64,000 bases of DNA from Rhexocercosporidium sp. MPI-PUGE-AT-0058. Lineage: Eukaryota; Ascomycota; Leotiomycetes; Helotiales. Location: assembly GCA_020746875.1 (NCBI GenBank), contig JAGTJL010000002.1, forward strand, positions 1-64,000. Reading direction: 5' to 3'. Under the pieces are notes generated by a model that was not told the DNA's origin, did not search any database, and worked only from the letters and a program-made list of their open reading frames with translations. The position numbers and the translations under genes are program-made. Each line of letters begins with the position of its first letter. Position 1 is the stretch's first letter. Positions 24,757-37,706 of the stretch are shown here, one piece after another.

Positions 24757-25871
24757 CTTCTTAAAGGGTATTTCCTCTAAGCGAGTGTTAAACGACGCTA
24801 AAAGTGGCTTCTGGCGGTTCATGGGATAATTATAAAATTAATAAATAAAAGATAAGTGCTTTAAGTAATAAACGAGCCAGTCGACTATAACTGCAACTGT
24901 TTTTGAGAGTTAGCTCGATAACTCAGTAGCACGGCGTAACCTTAGCGCGTCGACAATAATAAACTTAAAGTAACTTAAAGTAAGGAATTGCGTACGTAAT
25001 AATACTTATACGGCAATAAAACTTTCTATAGACTTATAAAAGGACCTTATTAAAATACTACTTATTTTATAAGGCTTAATAGCGGCCAGAAAAGAGGGAA
25101 ATAAAAGTCTTACCGCGGCTAGTAGTTTACCGGTGATAATATAAGACCTCGGTTCTGGCCCCTACGTGATTCTGGGTAGGCAGAATCCGCTCACCGCCTG
25201 GTAGTATGAGCATACTCCCAGCGGCCTCGCGGTTAAGCTATCTTTAGCGCTCGTGCGGCTGTTCTTACTAAAATTTGGTGTTCTTCGCTTAATTTACAGG
25301 GCATTTTACAGGGCTTACAGGAGGGTGTTTCTGGTGGCAGTAGAGGGGATAAGTATTTGCACCTGGTCCGTGCAGACCCGCTTTATTGACCAATCAACTA
25401 TTCTCCTGGCACTCTATACTCTATAATCTTCGTGATTGGCTCCGCCGTATACGGACAGTGCAAATACTTCTGGCACCCCCCTACTGTACAAGGAGATTTG
25501 TTTCGCTACAGGGGTGTCTCGAGACGCACGGACAGACGTTGTGCCGTTTAAATTGGCCAAGCGGGTTTCCGATTGCCCCGACTCGCATTCGCTTCCCATG
25601 GATTTCGGACCAGGCTTTGATGACGAGTTCTGCCGCTTACCACCGTCAAAGGAACGTCTATCGTGGTCTGTTTAAATACATCCGTTGATAGTTCCAGACA
25701 CAGAAAACCCTACATCGTGTTCTTATCTCATCGTTTTCTCTTTCAAAGTGCAATTACACGACTCTTACTTTGCTGCATTCCCAGGAACCAGTCGACATTG
25801 TTACTGTTCCAATTGTTACGGCTTGTGTGAACACCACGCCTTTGGCATTCACTTGAAGTGCCCTATATAAG
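24757..25871. other. Intergenic, RIP boundary and permease upstream region
   Basis: AT-rich and RIP-like to about 25140, then normal composition. Short frames in 25386-25870 overlap one another on both strands and look like upstream leader and promoter sequence. An upstream reading frame (25685-25870) ends two bases before the permease start codon, and TATATAA lies at about 25863-25869. Confidence 0.5.
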
Positions 25872-27400
25872 ATGGCTTTCGAAAAAGCTGCGCCAACCAA
25901 CATTGATGTCGGTGAGGAGTCCAATCAGACACTAGACGAATTGCAGCTTGGCAACAAGTCAGACAACGAGGCAAAGCTGGAAGGCGATGCTCCACCTGAT
26001 GGTGGCACTGCTGCCTGGCTCGTCGTTCTCGGTGGATGGTGTTGTTCCTTTAATAGCATGGGCTGGATGAATAGTAAGTCGCCCCGAATGCTGATCTTCT
26101 CCCTCGGTGAATAGACAATCTAACCATACAGCATTGGTCAGGTGTGGGCGTGTTTCAGCAGTATTACCAATATGGACCCCTTAAGGAGTACGACAGCAGC
26201 ACCATTGCTTGGATCCCGTCGCTTGAGATTTTTTTTATGTTTTTCATAGGGCCTGTTGTCGGCCTCTTGTTTGATAGATATGGACCGAGGCCGCTCATCA
26301 TTATCGGCACATTTTTCCATGTTTTAGGACTTATGATGGCATCCCTGGCAACGACGTACTACCAATTCCTTCTATCCCAGGGCGTCTGTAGTGCTATTGG
26401 TCTTGCTTTCTTATACCCGCCTGGTAAGTCTTTATCTATTCCTCTTTATACGAGTCGTCAATGCTGACTGAGAAAGTGCTCGCGTGTATTTCGACCTGGT
26501 TTTCTCAGAAGCGAGGTCTCGCGATGGGCATTATGGTAACAGGCTCGTCCGTAGGTGGCGTCGTCTTCCCTATTATGCTTAATCGACTGGTCCAGAATCC
26601 GAGAACTGGGTATCCCTGGGCCATACGGATAGCCGCCTTTCTTATTTTGGGCTTGCAAATCATTGCTATCTTGACCGTAAAGCCGAGAAATAAGCCAGTA
26701 CCCAAAAGAATGCGGGCTGGGGCCCTGGCTGCGCCTTTCAAGGAACCTCCGTTCCTCGTGATGCTGTTAGGAATGTTTATCTTGACGTACGGCATCTTCA
26801 TTCCTGTGAACTACTTGGCCTTGCAGGGTTTTTTGGAGGCCAAAGTGTCAGTAGATATGGCACTCTACTTAGTGTCCATCTTCAACGCCGCCAGGTAAGT
26901 TCGTACCAAGTTAGAAGATACCGTTCCCCTCCCTACATAGAACGCTGTGATTGCTGACGGATATATCAAGTCTTTTCGGCCGTCTAGGCGCAGGATACTG
27001 GGCCGACATCATTGGTCGATGGAATATGTTTATCATCGCCTGTACGCTCTCAGGGGTCGCCGAGTTGGCTTTGTGGATCCCGGCCAAATACGAGTCCGCT
27101 GTGATCGGCTTCGCCATCATGTACGGCTTCGTATCGGGCGCCTTCATCGGGCTTTTCGCAACCCTGCCGGCGTCGGTGTCCCCCATGCCCGAGATCGGTT
27201 ACCGGATGGGCGTCGTCATGCTCTTCGTCTCGATTCCCGCCCTCACCATGGCGCCTATCGGCGGGCAAATTCTGGAGAGCTCGGAGACGGATGGCTGGCT
27301 TCGCCTGAAGATTTTCGGAGGTATCATGTGCCTCGCTGGGTCGGCCATTACTCTTTACTCCAGGATCCTCTATACTAAGAAGTTGTGGGTCAAATTTTAG
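25872..27400 (+). CDS. MFS monocarboxylate-type permease
   Basis: Four exons give a 443-residue protein: 25872-26073, 26142-26423, 26477-26894 and 26971-27400, stop TAG. The introns are 68, 53 and 76 bp, GT-AG, with CTAAC or CTGAC branch sites, and all three junctions restore the family frame (MNS-VGVFQ, YPP-VLACIS, NAA-SLFGRLGAG). The order of motifs is that of the fungal monocarboxylate transporter-like major facilitator group: acidic N-terminal tail, PPDGG.AAW before TM1, GVFQ.YY, IAWIPSLEIFF, the loop FDRYGPR, STWFS.KRGLAMGI and GRLGAGYWAD. It should have 12 membrane segments in the plasma membrane; substrate unknown. No in-frame stop and normal codon use suggest it works. It stands alone among transposons. 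Confidence 0.9.
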
Positions 27401-27875
27401 AGTGAGGTAATGAATACTTCCTACTCTACACACGCATCGAATCACAGGGCCTCAAGAAGGCTTGGGGGGTTATCCCGGTTGATCCATCGCAACAGGTGAT
27501 AGATGGAATGCCGATCAATGCCGGTGCCGTTGGGACGATAGAAGAGGGGCCTGCTATACCGAAATCCCAGCCATTTTCTGCATTTCTAGATCTTTCATAC
27601 TTATTTCAAGCGTATCAGAGCCATCTAAAGAGTAATGTCGCCTTGGAAATCTACCGCAGTGTATTCAATTGCCCAACCTTTCCTCTGCCTCCCCTTGATT
27701 TAGTGTGACGGTACAAGAGCATGAACGAGGTCGAATGCGACTTGGGCAAAATGATTGTTTACAAGGAAGAAAGAGATTCGTAAGGCAATCTCTGACTTGA
27801 GCTATTTACACAATATTCATAAAGTGAGACTATTCACAAAATATGAACGTCACCTGATCATTCCCTCACATTTAG
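27401..27875. other. Permease downstream region
   Basis: Unmutated DNA between the permease stop and the hAT end. A 70-codon plus-strand frame at 27496-27708 begins MIDGMPINAGAVGTIEEG. It is preceded by in-phase protein-like sequence from about 27447, so it may be the tail of a lost gene, but I recognise no family and do not call it a gene. Confidence 0.4.
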
Positions 27876-27990
27876 GCAAGGCAGAGCAGCACTTTAGTAT
27901 AGGCATAGGCAAGGCAATGCTGTAAAATCTTGGTTTAAGCAAGGCAAGGCAGAGATATATTCTGGTGGAGGCGCAGGCAAGGCAGATATA
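27876..27990. repeat. Subterminal repeats of the host hAT
   Basis: Four copies of GGCAAGGCA or GCAAGGCAAGGCA within 115 bp, at about 27876, 27908, 27940 and 27975. Clustered short subterminal repeats are where hAT transposases bind. The exact terminal inverted repeat cannot be fixed because the other end is missing. Confidence 0.6.
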
Positions 27991-28091
27991 ATATGGCGTC
28001 AAAAATCCAACTTCTCAATTAGGGAAACGTGAAACTATTTAGAAATGACTATATAACCCCAAGTTCGCTTCCATCATCTACCCTTTGAATT

Positions 28092-29131
28092 TCACTTCCC
28101 GATTACGACATAGTGAAGTGATTCAGAACTTCCGTCCTCACTCTCATCATCAAAGATGTAGATCTCTTCAGGGGTAACCCAGTTGCGTTTGCCCTTCCAT
28201 TTACCTTCTCTCTTGCGGTCTAAAATCAACCACATCCTCAAGCATTAAGTAGCCTCAATAATATCAGATTTCAGTCGATTTCTCTGCCCTGTAATCATTA
28301 ACTTAGCCTGAGAAAAGACTCTTTCACACTCGCTCGACATAACTGGGATTGAAGCCATATCAAGGCCCATTCTAGCAAGCCGGTATATTGACTTTTGTTT
28401 TAACTGCTTCAGCCAATACTTCGGAAGAGTCTCTCTCACTTCAAGCTTAAATGGCCTAGCGTTAAGCCATACTTCTAGCTCATCTTCCTCGACGTTCTCA
28501 TAGAGCAGTGTCATATCACGTGCTCTCTCATATTCATCTGGAGAGTGGGCTCTGTCACTGCTCCCCTCAGGGTCAAAATCTCCTTCTAAAGGGAGATATT
28601 TATACTCATCCCACAGAGATTCTAAGGCTTGCTTGCCACTAGGCAACCAGCTTTCAGGGTTTGTAGCATCTTTCCATTCGTGAACCTTTTCCTAAGTGTG
28701 TTCAAAATACTTCCATTTCATCTTTAGGTTAGTAATAATAGAAGCATAATAAGCAGGAGTATCGTTAACTAAGTTGAAGTACTCATCAAGCTTGGTCTAA
28801 CAGTTCACGATACAAGCTTGAAAGTGAAGTATTAAAGGAGTAGAGCACTCGGGATCATCAGCTCTGATATCGAAGAGGTCCTGTTATTCTCTGACATGCT
28901 TGACAAGATCATTTAAAGAAGTCAAGTAATCAGAAAGAATACCTCGATCTGACGATAACTTAGTGCCTTCACCCCGTTTAGTGAGATCGTAGAATGGTTT
29001 GAGGATGGCCATTATCTCTATCAAAGCTAGCCAATCGTCTGCAGTAAGAGTATCGTTCTTAAGAAGGCGAGCTTTCTCATTATCCGTCCGTGCCTTCTTA
29101 GTAGTGGTAGGACCATGCATAAGCTCGGCGC

Positions 29132-29136
<5 letters not shown>
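28092..29136 (-). pseudogene. Host hAT transposase, C-terminal segment
   Basis: Minus-strand hAT transposase sequence from SAELMHG at 29130 to a TGA at 28092-28094. It contains LTADDWLALIEIM and LKPFYDLTK, then the hAT C-terminal dimerisation domain: ARMGLDMASIPVMSSECER, VFSQAKLMITGQRNRL and a CLRMW tail. The segment has two or three in-frame TAA/TAG stops (at about 28882, 28800, 28690 and 28246) and is otherwise intact with normal TpG and CpA content. It joins in frame to the block at 38441-38916. Non-functional. Confidence 0.88.

Positions 29137-29165
<29 letters not shown>
29137..29165 (-). repeat. (TTA)n tail of the LINE
   Basis: About ten TTA units (AAT on the LINE strand) directly after the left target duplication. 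Simple-repeat 3' tails are characteristic of target-primed reverse transcription by non-LTR elements. Confidence 0.85.
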
Positions 29166-29166
<1 letters not shown>

Positions 29167-30087
29167 CATTTTCGTCCCGTATGAGAGCTCAGGGAGCACG
29201 TAGGACGTCCACTAGCTAAGCTGGTGGAGTTTTTAAGTTATTATAATATATAAAAGTAGTATATAAGAGTGGTCTGGTCGTTGCTTTATAATATTATATA
29301 CTAATGAATAATAAGGGTTAGTCCTTTATTAACAAAAAGAAAAAAGGTATTATACTAGCCTAACTGGTCTCTTTCCTTCGCTCCTTCCCCTCACTCTCCT
29401 TCGTTCTCATTATCTGTGTCATTTCTTCTTCTTTAAAGAGACTATTTTCTGGTGCAAATCTTAATAGTTTGGAGGAATTGTAATATTGCGTCGATACCCA
29501 CTTTAGAGTAGAAGAGGAAAGAGACGGTTAGCTTCATATCGAAGGCTGCTTTGAGTGTTTGGCGAGCTTATAAAAACTCTGGGCATATGAGTAATAGGTA
29601 ATATATAGTCTCTTTCTGCTTATAATAACATCGGTCGTTAATTACATATCTAAGCTATTTAAGGTAGGATTTAAGGTACTTATAGCCGAGTTTAAGTTAA
29701 AAGAATACGCTAGCTATATCTCTTAGGATACCGACAGGCGTTCAGATCTTTAATAAGATACTCTAAGGGAAGTATTTTCTATACAAGTATATATTATTAT
29801 ATCGTTTAGGTCTTGAACTAGCGACATACTCTCTTTATTCGTCGCCGATCTTTTCTTTTATTTTTAGGCCTAGTATAGCAAAGCTGAGTTAGTTTATTTA
29901 AGGGCTTTTAAAAGAAGCGCTTTTAGTAAATAGGTCGGCTTCTTCGTTCCCTTAAATATCCTTATGCCCTAGGACCTAATAAATTGTAATTTTTGCTCCT
30001 TTTTAGGTGATGATTCGAGCAGCATTAATAGCCCGGATTTGACATGCTTATCCGAGGTTATTAGAGGGGGTTTTGAGTCTTCAAATG

Positions 30088-30416
30088 TATTACGACCTCC
30101 AATGCGCCTCGTATTACCGACATAGCTATTGAGGCTGCTTTGGTTAAGGCTGCTTTGGTCACGTGGAGGCTGCCTTGGTTAAGGCTGCTTTGGTGGCGCT
30201 CGGCATCGCTCGTAGCATTGCCTTAGCATGACAACCATGGCGCTAGGCCTAATCAGGAAAGGCTAAGGAGACCCTTTATGTATTTATACTAGAGCTCCCT
30301 CTTATAAAGAGCTCTCCTTTTCTCCTTGTCTTTTCTTCTTGATTCTGAGCGTAACATCAGGCCTAAATATAAAGCTAGAGTCAACTCGTCATATCAACCT
30401 TTTGCAAGCCGTAACA
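30088..30416 (+). mobile_element. Solo LTR of a gypsy element
   Basis: 329 bp that align with the gypsy LTR at 59195-59447. Ends are TATTACGA (TGTTACGA with one G-to-A) and CGTAACA, with 5 bp flanks AAATG and TAATG (one mismatch). The LINE RNase H frame is restored when it is removed (NNQASI joins RLKTPSNNLG). No internal gypsy sequence is present, so it arose by LTR-LTR recombination. It contains an extra tandem-repeat block absent from the other LTR and keeps many CpA/TpG, unlike the LINE around it. Confidence 0.85.
30131..30195 (+). repeat. Tandem GGCTGCYTTGGT repeats inside the solo LTR
   Basis: Four copies of GGCTGCTTTGGT or GGCTGCCTTGGT, starting at about 30133, 30148, 30168 and 30183, arranged as two longer units with TTAA and CACGTG spacers. 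They explain most of the 76 bp length difference from the LTR at 59195. Confidence 0.8.
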
Positions 30417-33400
30417 TAATGCTTGCTTAGTTATTAAAGTACACGTAATAATATATTTTAAGTTTGGCTTTTTAGCTGGCGTATTTAATAACTAAAGTAA
30501 CTCCTTTAAGTTCTTTGTTATAAATAAGTTAATTCTTGCTAAGGTTGGCGAGCTTTTGGTAATACATATTATTTAAAGGTAACGAATAAACTATAAGGCC
30601 GACTCTAATACTTATACTATTTTCTATAAATAATACGTTTATATATATAAATATATTATTATTTGAGTTAGTCTTAATAATCTTAAGGTATTAAATTATC
30701 TCGTCCTCTTTTGACAAGGGGCTAATCTCTATATTATAGAAAGTATTGAGGTTTTAAGGTGCAAAGTAAAAGTAAGAGATCTTTTTTACGTTGACTCCCT
30801 CGTAAAATTCAGTTATAAAATCGAAGATTCGATTCAATTAAAGTAGTTATTTTAACTTATCTCGGGGAGTAGTTTCCGTTGGGTTATATATATTATTAAT
30901 AATATTATTAATTAAATGTATTAGAGCGAGTTTAGTGAGCCTAACAGTATATTTTCTGAAAGTAGCGTTAAGTCTGACTGTTAATAGTTAGAGTACACTT
31001 TTTACTTTTATAAAGAAGATTAATATTATTTTAAATACTTTAAAAATCTTGCGTAACGTAAGGTTTTAAAGCTTTTGAAGTTAATTTATGTAATGCTTTT
31101 GTCTCTTTTATTAAAGCTTAGCTCTATAGTCAGCGATATTAATTATATATATAATATAAATTTAACGAAAGGCGAAAAGGGTAAGGCCGTTTCTTATGAA
31201 TACAAGTCGAGTTAAGCGGTAAAAGGCTCGTTTAATATTATTTACTTTAGTCGCGACGTACTCTTTAAATAAGAAGCCGTAATCGAATTAAATTCTTAGC
31301 TATTTAATTAATTTAAATAGCGTGACTTCTTTGTCGTCGAGAAGAGTTAAGTACTCGTTTTTGTGACTCTTTATTTAATAGATAAGATCCGTCTTAAAAA
31401 GATTAAATTTAATTTAGCATTTTCTTATGTATAAATATAACTCTTAAATTTGCTTTTAAAAGACTTTAATATTAGTTTTAATATTTAATAAGGTAATTAT
31501 AAAAATTATATTATCGACGTATAAAATCCATATGACTTTTATAAATTTAAAGAGATTTTTAATATATATTAAGAAAAGGATTAATAAAATAAAGCTAACT
31601 TAAAGGACTTTAAATATAATACTTAACGCGTTTTATATTTCTCCGTTAAACGCGAAGCTAAGTTAACGAGAATCGAGAAACGAGGATATTTATGTAATTA
31701 AAAAAGTTAAAAGGAAGAGTATTTAAAAGATAAATAAGAGATAATATTTAGCCATATAATCGTACGCCTCTTTTACGTTAAGGAAGCACGTCGTAGTCTT
31801 TTATTTACGTTTTTTATATTACTTAATAATATCGTTAAGTATTAAAGCTGCGTTAATAACTGATTTCTTAAGTCTTTTTTTAATTTAAGAATTATAAAGT
31901 AAGTTTATTATTTCTGCGAGGAAATTAAGGCGTTTAGCTATAATTCTTTCGGAAATCTTACTTAAGCAGTTTAAGAAAGTAATGATTTTATATACTTTCG
32001 GTATAAAATAGTTAAGCTTGTTTAATTTCGGTAGGATTATTTTAATAGTTATTTTTTAATATTTTAAGTAGTGCTTTAAGTTTATAAAAATAAAATATAT
32101 TCAGAAAAAGAGGTCGGGAAGAGCTTAAAATGCTTTAGGAATTATTTTCTAGTTAATACCGTCTAAGCCAGGAGATTTGGCTTTAATTTATTAAAGTATA
32201 CATTATAAAACTCTTATTTTATAAGTTTTAATTATTCTTATTTATTAAGGTCGGGCTAATAGTCGTCTTAATTAAGCTTTTTAATAATTAGAGGGGATAA
32301 AAAAAGAGTACTTCGGAAAGCTTCGTATTTTCTTTTAAAAGTTAATTAAGGAATGTTTTAGAGATTCTTAATTAATAAAATACGCGAGACGAGGTTATTT
32401 TTAATATATTTTATTATTTTAAAAATACTTTTAGAATCATCCTTTTAAAGGAATTAGTTTTAATAACTTCTTTTAGCGGCTATAATTACTTAAAGGTATG
32501 TTTTGTTAACTTTATAATATTTAGCGATTAAGTCTTTGTCCTTTAGCGTAATATTCTTCTGGAGATTAGTCTTTAAATATCGGAGTTTACTTAATTCGAG
32601 GGTTTATTATACTTTGGCTTTAATATTAAGTTTGACTTTTGAAATAAACGCATCAGTTATATCGTTAATTACTTTCGTAAATGCGTTTACTATCCTTTTA
32701 AAGAGATTAATTAAAGTTTAATTAGTCTATTCGAAAATAGCCTTGGAGTTCTTTATTATAACGAGATCGGGACTAAAAGTTAAGTTAAATAAGACGTATA
32801 ATATTATAACATTAGCTTTTAAAGTCTTTTAAATAGCTTTTAATCGGCGAAATTAATATTATATTTTATTTATATTATTAAGTTAACGACGTTATTATTG
32901 GCGATAGCTTTAAGGTATAATTAAAAGCTATAATAATCGGAGTATATGTCGGGGTTAATATTAAAATACTCGCACGTATTTAAGACTAATAGTAAGGTAA
33001 ACGTAAGGTTTATTATTAATTTTAATATACCGCCGTTTTTAAAGCGGCTTTATATGACGATTCTAAAAGTATTTTATAAATTAAAGTCGAATTTTTTAGT
33101 TTATTAAATAAGCTCTTTATTAGCCTATAAAATACTTATAGCGTGAGGTTCTTATATGAGGTGATATACGTTAAAGTCTCCGATTATAATTGAGTTTAAG
33201 TATAAGATAAGGTTAATAAAGTGTTATTAAAAGATATTAATATTTCCGCCTTCGAGGCTAAGTTAATTATAAAAGTTAATAAGTTAAATAATAGTTTAGC
33301 CGTCTAATATAAAGAGGATTTGAATATTTATATCGAGTGGTAATTCTTATAAAAGGTTAACGTTAAGCTCGTATAATTTAAATACGTATGTAAGCGTGCG

Positions 33401-34695
33401 TGGACGAAAGATAATAAGATAATTAAGAGGGATTTATATAAAGCTTTAATAGGATATAAAGGTAAAGTTAATGAAATCGTCTCTTAAGAAATAGGAGTTT
33501 TTTTTAAACTACTATAATTCTTGGACGACGATTATATTAAATTACTATTTAACTCCTTATTAAAGAAAGTCTTCGATAACTTCTTGAAATGTATTTGCGT
33601 TAATAAAAAAGATTTTGAGAGGTTTTCTTAATATATAAGTCGGATTATATATTCTTTAGTATATATTATATAGGGTTCATTACAGTTATAACATTTGTAT
33701 ATAATATGCTCGTGGGGGCTACTTATGATATTATAAGTTAGGCGTATATACTCTCGGGTATAGTATTTAATAGCGCAAAAAGCGCAGTTTAGCTTTGTTT
33801 TAAGGCATTTTTACTAAAGATAGCCGAATCTAAGGCATTTAATATATTAATTAAAGGAGAGCATATGACGGAGCTTTTTAACTTTAATACTTACTCCGCT
33901 AATGTTAAGTCGGTTGCGAATAGCTCTGGTTTATTTCTTTTTTATAGCGAAAGCGATTATTATTAAAGCGGCTTTTTGGAGGTCTTAACCTTTTGCTTTC
34001 TGACGTAAGTTAATAAGGGGTGCTTATGATGTTAAGGTTAAGTGATTTATTGAAGGTATTAATTTCGTTACGTATTATTTGATGTATTTCGGAGGTATTA
34101 AGTTGTAGAGTTACTCCGTAAATTATAACTTTAAAGAATAAGATATCTTTCTTTGCTTTTTTAAATTAAATGAATTTGACGAATATATCGCTTTATTAAA
34201 TGAGATATTTAGCTAAGTATTCGGCTGTGGTTATAAGGATTAGGTTTTATATAATTGACTTAGTAATTATTACTAGAATTAGTATAATAACGTAGCGTTT
34301 TTTACTGAGTTCTTCGTTGATTTTAAATTGCAGTTCTAGTGGGTTAATATCGATAAAGCTAATAAGCGTATGTTTAATTAATATAACCGTATGATCTCGT
34401 TTAAGCTGCTTTTTCGCTTTAAATTATTAGTAGCGGTTAAGTTTTAGGTCTAATATTATAATTCTCTTGCCGTATTAAGACGTATTAAATTAAGCGCTAA
34501 AGAGTAGTTTAGGTAAGGATTCGGTAGGGGCGCCTTCGTCGGACGAGTCAGAACTAGAGAGAGTGAAAGATATATTGATAGCTTCTTTAAGGAAGTATTT
34601 AAAGGCTTTAGCAATAATTTATTCTATATGATTTGCCGCGTTAATAATTATATTACTTACTTTAGTAATAGGAAATTTATTATTAATTTAGTTTA

Positions 34696-37600
34696 CAGAG
34701 TAGTCAATAAGTCAGTTGAGTTAAGTTAGTTATATTAGTTAATAATAATTACGTACGTCATCAGTTAAAGCCAGACTTTATAATAAGTCAGTTAGTTAAA
34801 GATATTTATATTAATAACTAATTAATTAATAATATATATTTTTGCGATAATAAGGTGAGTTTAAGTGTTTTTAAAGGGCAGTTTTAGTATTAAGTAAGGA
34901 AACTTATAGATTTAATTAGCTCAGCTATATAATTTAAACCTTTTAATTAGCTTAAATTCTGCTCAAGGCGGTGAAATTATTAATTCATTACTAAATAATG
35001 ATTTCTTCGCAGTTTATAGTCTCTTATTTTTCTAATTATTACGACAAAACTATTAAAATGGCCACCCCACGTCTATTTCTTATTATAATTAATAAAGAGA
35101 ATACTCTAGTATTACCTCTTTATGGTGCTGTGATTATAATTAATCTATTTACGACGATAATGGCTCCTTAGGCTTTAAAGCCGCTTATAATCTTGCGCGA
35201 CCAGTGTTTCCGACCAATACTTATTTATAATAGCAATTACGATCTTATAAAGCCTCCTAACAAAGAGAATAAAGTAGATTACTTTTCTTACGCCTTTAAA
35301 GAGCCTCTTTTCGATGACCGGCCGGTTAAGTTATTTAAGTTATTAATAAGACACGTAATCGCAGGCTCGTTAAAGAGAAAGCGAGTGTAATAGACGTGGA
35401 AATTAAAATACGCTTTAACAAATACTACTCGACCTTTAAAGCCGATTATTTAATATTATAAGCTTTTTATATATTTATATTAAGATTTATAAATTAAGAG
35501 GCTGATTTTAAAAGCTATTATAATGAAAATTTCTTAAAAAATCGCGAGTTTTACTTTAATATTAATACTTTAAGTAACGCATAAAAACACTTACTCGAAT
35601 ACACTAATTAAATAAAGGGGGAAATATGTAAAGAGTCTAAAGCATAGCTATACCCTTTGCGCAGGCCTTAGGATACGTCGATAATAATAGAAATGTAGTG
35701 ATTCCATTCCGTTAATAAGAGTTTATTAATACTTTTATTAAATAAATTATCTACGATAACGTTAAACATTAAAAAGCCGCCTTTAAACGCTTGAAAAGAA
35801 GATTTAAAATTATAAACACTAATACTGCTAATGCTTTGCCCGACTCTCTTAAAACTATTAAGAATTAAATATATAAATACTTTATCTATTTTAAGCCACA
35901 AGGAATATTAGAGATTTGTAACACTAAGTCAAGAATAACGATTACTTTTAATAAATAAGGTTTTAAGTGCGAGAGGATTAATATGTTAGGTATTATTATT
36001 CATTTTATTAATAGCAATAATTAAGCTGTTACACGTCTTATTGACTTACTTAAGCTTTTTAGACATGGGAAAACAGGTATTAATATGTATTTTCCTCCTT
36101 AACTTACTCGCTGAATTAAGTTAATAGATATAGAGTAGTATTTAGTCCTTTTCTTATTTCTTTAGCGATTCGATATCACTAAAAACAACCTCGGCTACTT
36201 TGTTTTTAATAATATAATGAATAACAATATTATTTTAGTCGAGCTAGGAAAGGCGCTTGGTTTTAATTTAAAGGAGCGCAGATTACGTTATATAAAATAT
36301 ATTATTAACTTAATCGCTAGCGTTTACCTTTTTAGGCAAGATGAAGTATCTTTTGATAAAGATTATAAGAAAGCTAGTGCCAAAGTACGTAAACAGCTAT
36401 GGAGACGCCGAAAAGAGGTTAAAAAGCTTTATAACTTAGTATCACACGTTATAATATCGGGGAAGGGGACCGAGCTGTTCACCGACTTTTAATTCATATT
36501 TAATTCTAGTGTAATAGAGGAAAAATAATAGAGACTAGTTATTAATAGAGGCGTACGCTGGAATGCGACGTATTTTATAATTAAACGCGGTCTTTAGTTG
36601 CGTGAAGCTCTCGACACTTATATTGCAAAGCTCTATGTATTAAGTGAGCCTTTCGATTAAGAGACCTTCGTAAACGACTACTTTAATAACGACGAATAGG
36701 CTAGTCTAGAAATCATTATAAGACAACTAGAATTATTGTTTTTACTTATTAAAGGTCTAGAAAGTAATATTTTACTTATTAAGGAAGTAGGTTAATTATC
36801 CCACGGCGCTTTATAAGAAACTCTTATCGTACTTAAGCATATTATAGCGTATTTTAAAAGGCTAGAAACACAATTAAAAGCTAACGCTTTCTATTATTAC
36901 AAAGGTATTTAACAGTCGATTACTCTTGCTTAAAACGCTTGCATAAAGTAGTATAGAATGACTGACGATTTTATTGCTTAGCAAGCCGCAATAGTGCTTT
37001 ACCCACGCTATAAATAAACCTACTTTAAAGAGAATTAGACTAGAAATATGGCCCGATTTATTAATTCTAGGAAAACAGCGCTGAAGAAGTTGTGAGAAGA
37101 TAAGTATAAGTCGGCTATTATAACTGTAAGAGCGCGCGCCACTCAATCGCTCGAACCAATTACTTCCAACCCTTTCAGAGATCTCTTAAAGTCTATACTT
37201 GACGCCGCGGCATTAGCAGTTAGACCTCGTTTAAATATCGTCTTAGCACGGCGGGACTAATTATATTAGTATTTACAAGAAGCTCTTATTAGCCATTTAA
37301 GTCTAATAGAATATTAAAAGTCTAAAGAAGCCGAATAGCCTTAATTAACTTAAATAGCCTTTGATTTTCTAATTATCCCCGCTATAAGCTTAGAGTGTGA
37401 ACGTGTTTTTTCTTTTTACGCAAAGCAAACTACGCTAGAGAGTTCTGCGTTAATAGGTGAAATGTTATAGTATTAAAAGTACTTGAAAAACTGATTAAAT
37501 AGAAGTGCCATTAATATAGAGGGAGCTTTTAGTGGTATATTTTAGTATTTTAATATATCCTCACTTTGCCCCTCACTGCCTGTCAGCTTATTAGCAGCTA

Positions 37601-37706
37601 ATCAGTTTATTAATTAAGCTAATCGGTTAACGATTTTAGTATTAGTCAGTCAATTGAGTTGAACTGGTCAACTGATAACTGACTGACTGACTTATTGACT
37701 ACACTG
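34696..37706 (+). mobile_element. hAT transposon inserted in the LINE (hAT-A, RIP-degraded)
   Basis: 3,011 bp with 21 bp terminal inverted repeats, one mismatch: CAGAGTAGTCAATAAG at the left and, read from the right end, CAGTGTAGTCAATAAG. The 8 bp flanks TTAGTTTA (34688-34695) and TTATTTTA (37707-37714) match at 7 of 8 positions, the hAT duplication size. A plus-strand transposase remnant fills the interior. The element is heavily RIP-mutated, like the LINE it interrupts in ORF1. Confidence 0.93.
35190..37560 (+). pseudogene. hAT-A transposase remnant
   Basis: Open pieces at 35193-35390 and 36217-36492 lie in one degraded plus-strand gene. Near 37090-37260 it reads like the conserved core (SLEPITSNPF, LAVRPRLNIVLARR). 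At about 37330-37500 comes the C-terminal dimerisation domain (IAFDFL.IPAIS.ECERVFS and then AKQTTLESSALIGEML). Stops are RIP-type TAA/TAG. Non-functional. Confidence 0.85.

Noticed and set aside
25386..25870. Several overlapping short frames on both strands upstream of the permease
   Set aside because: They overlap each other and sit where leader and promoter are expected; none resembles a protein family.
32536..32721. 61-codon plus-strand frame in the LINE
   Set aside because: Lies antisense to the LINE endonuclease/RT region; low-complexity translation of RIP-mutated DNA.
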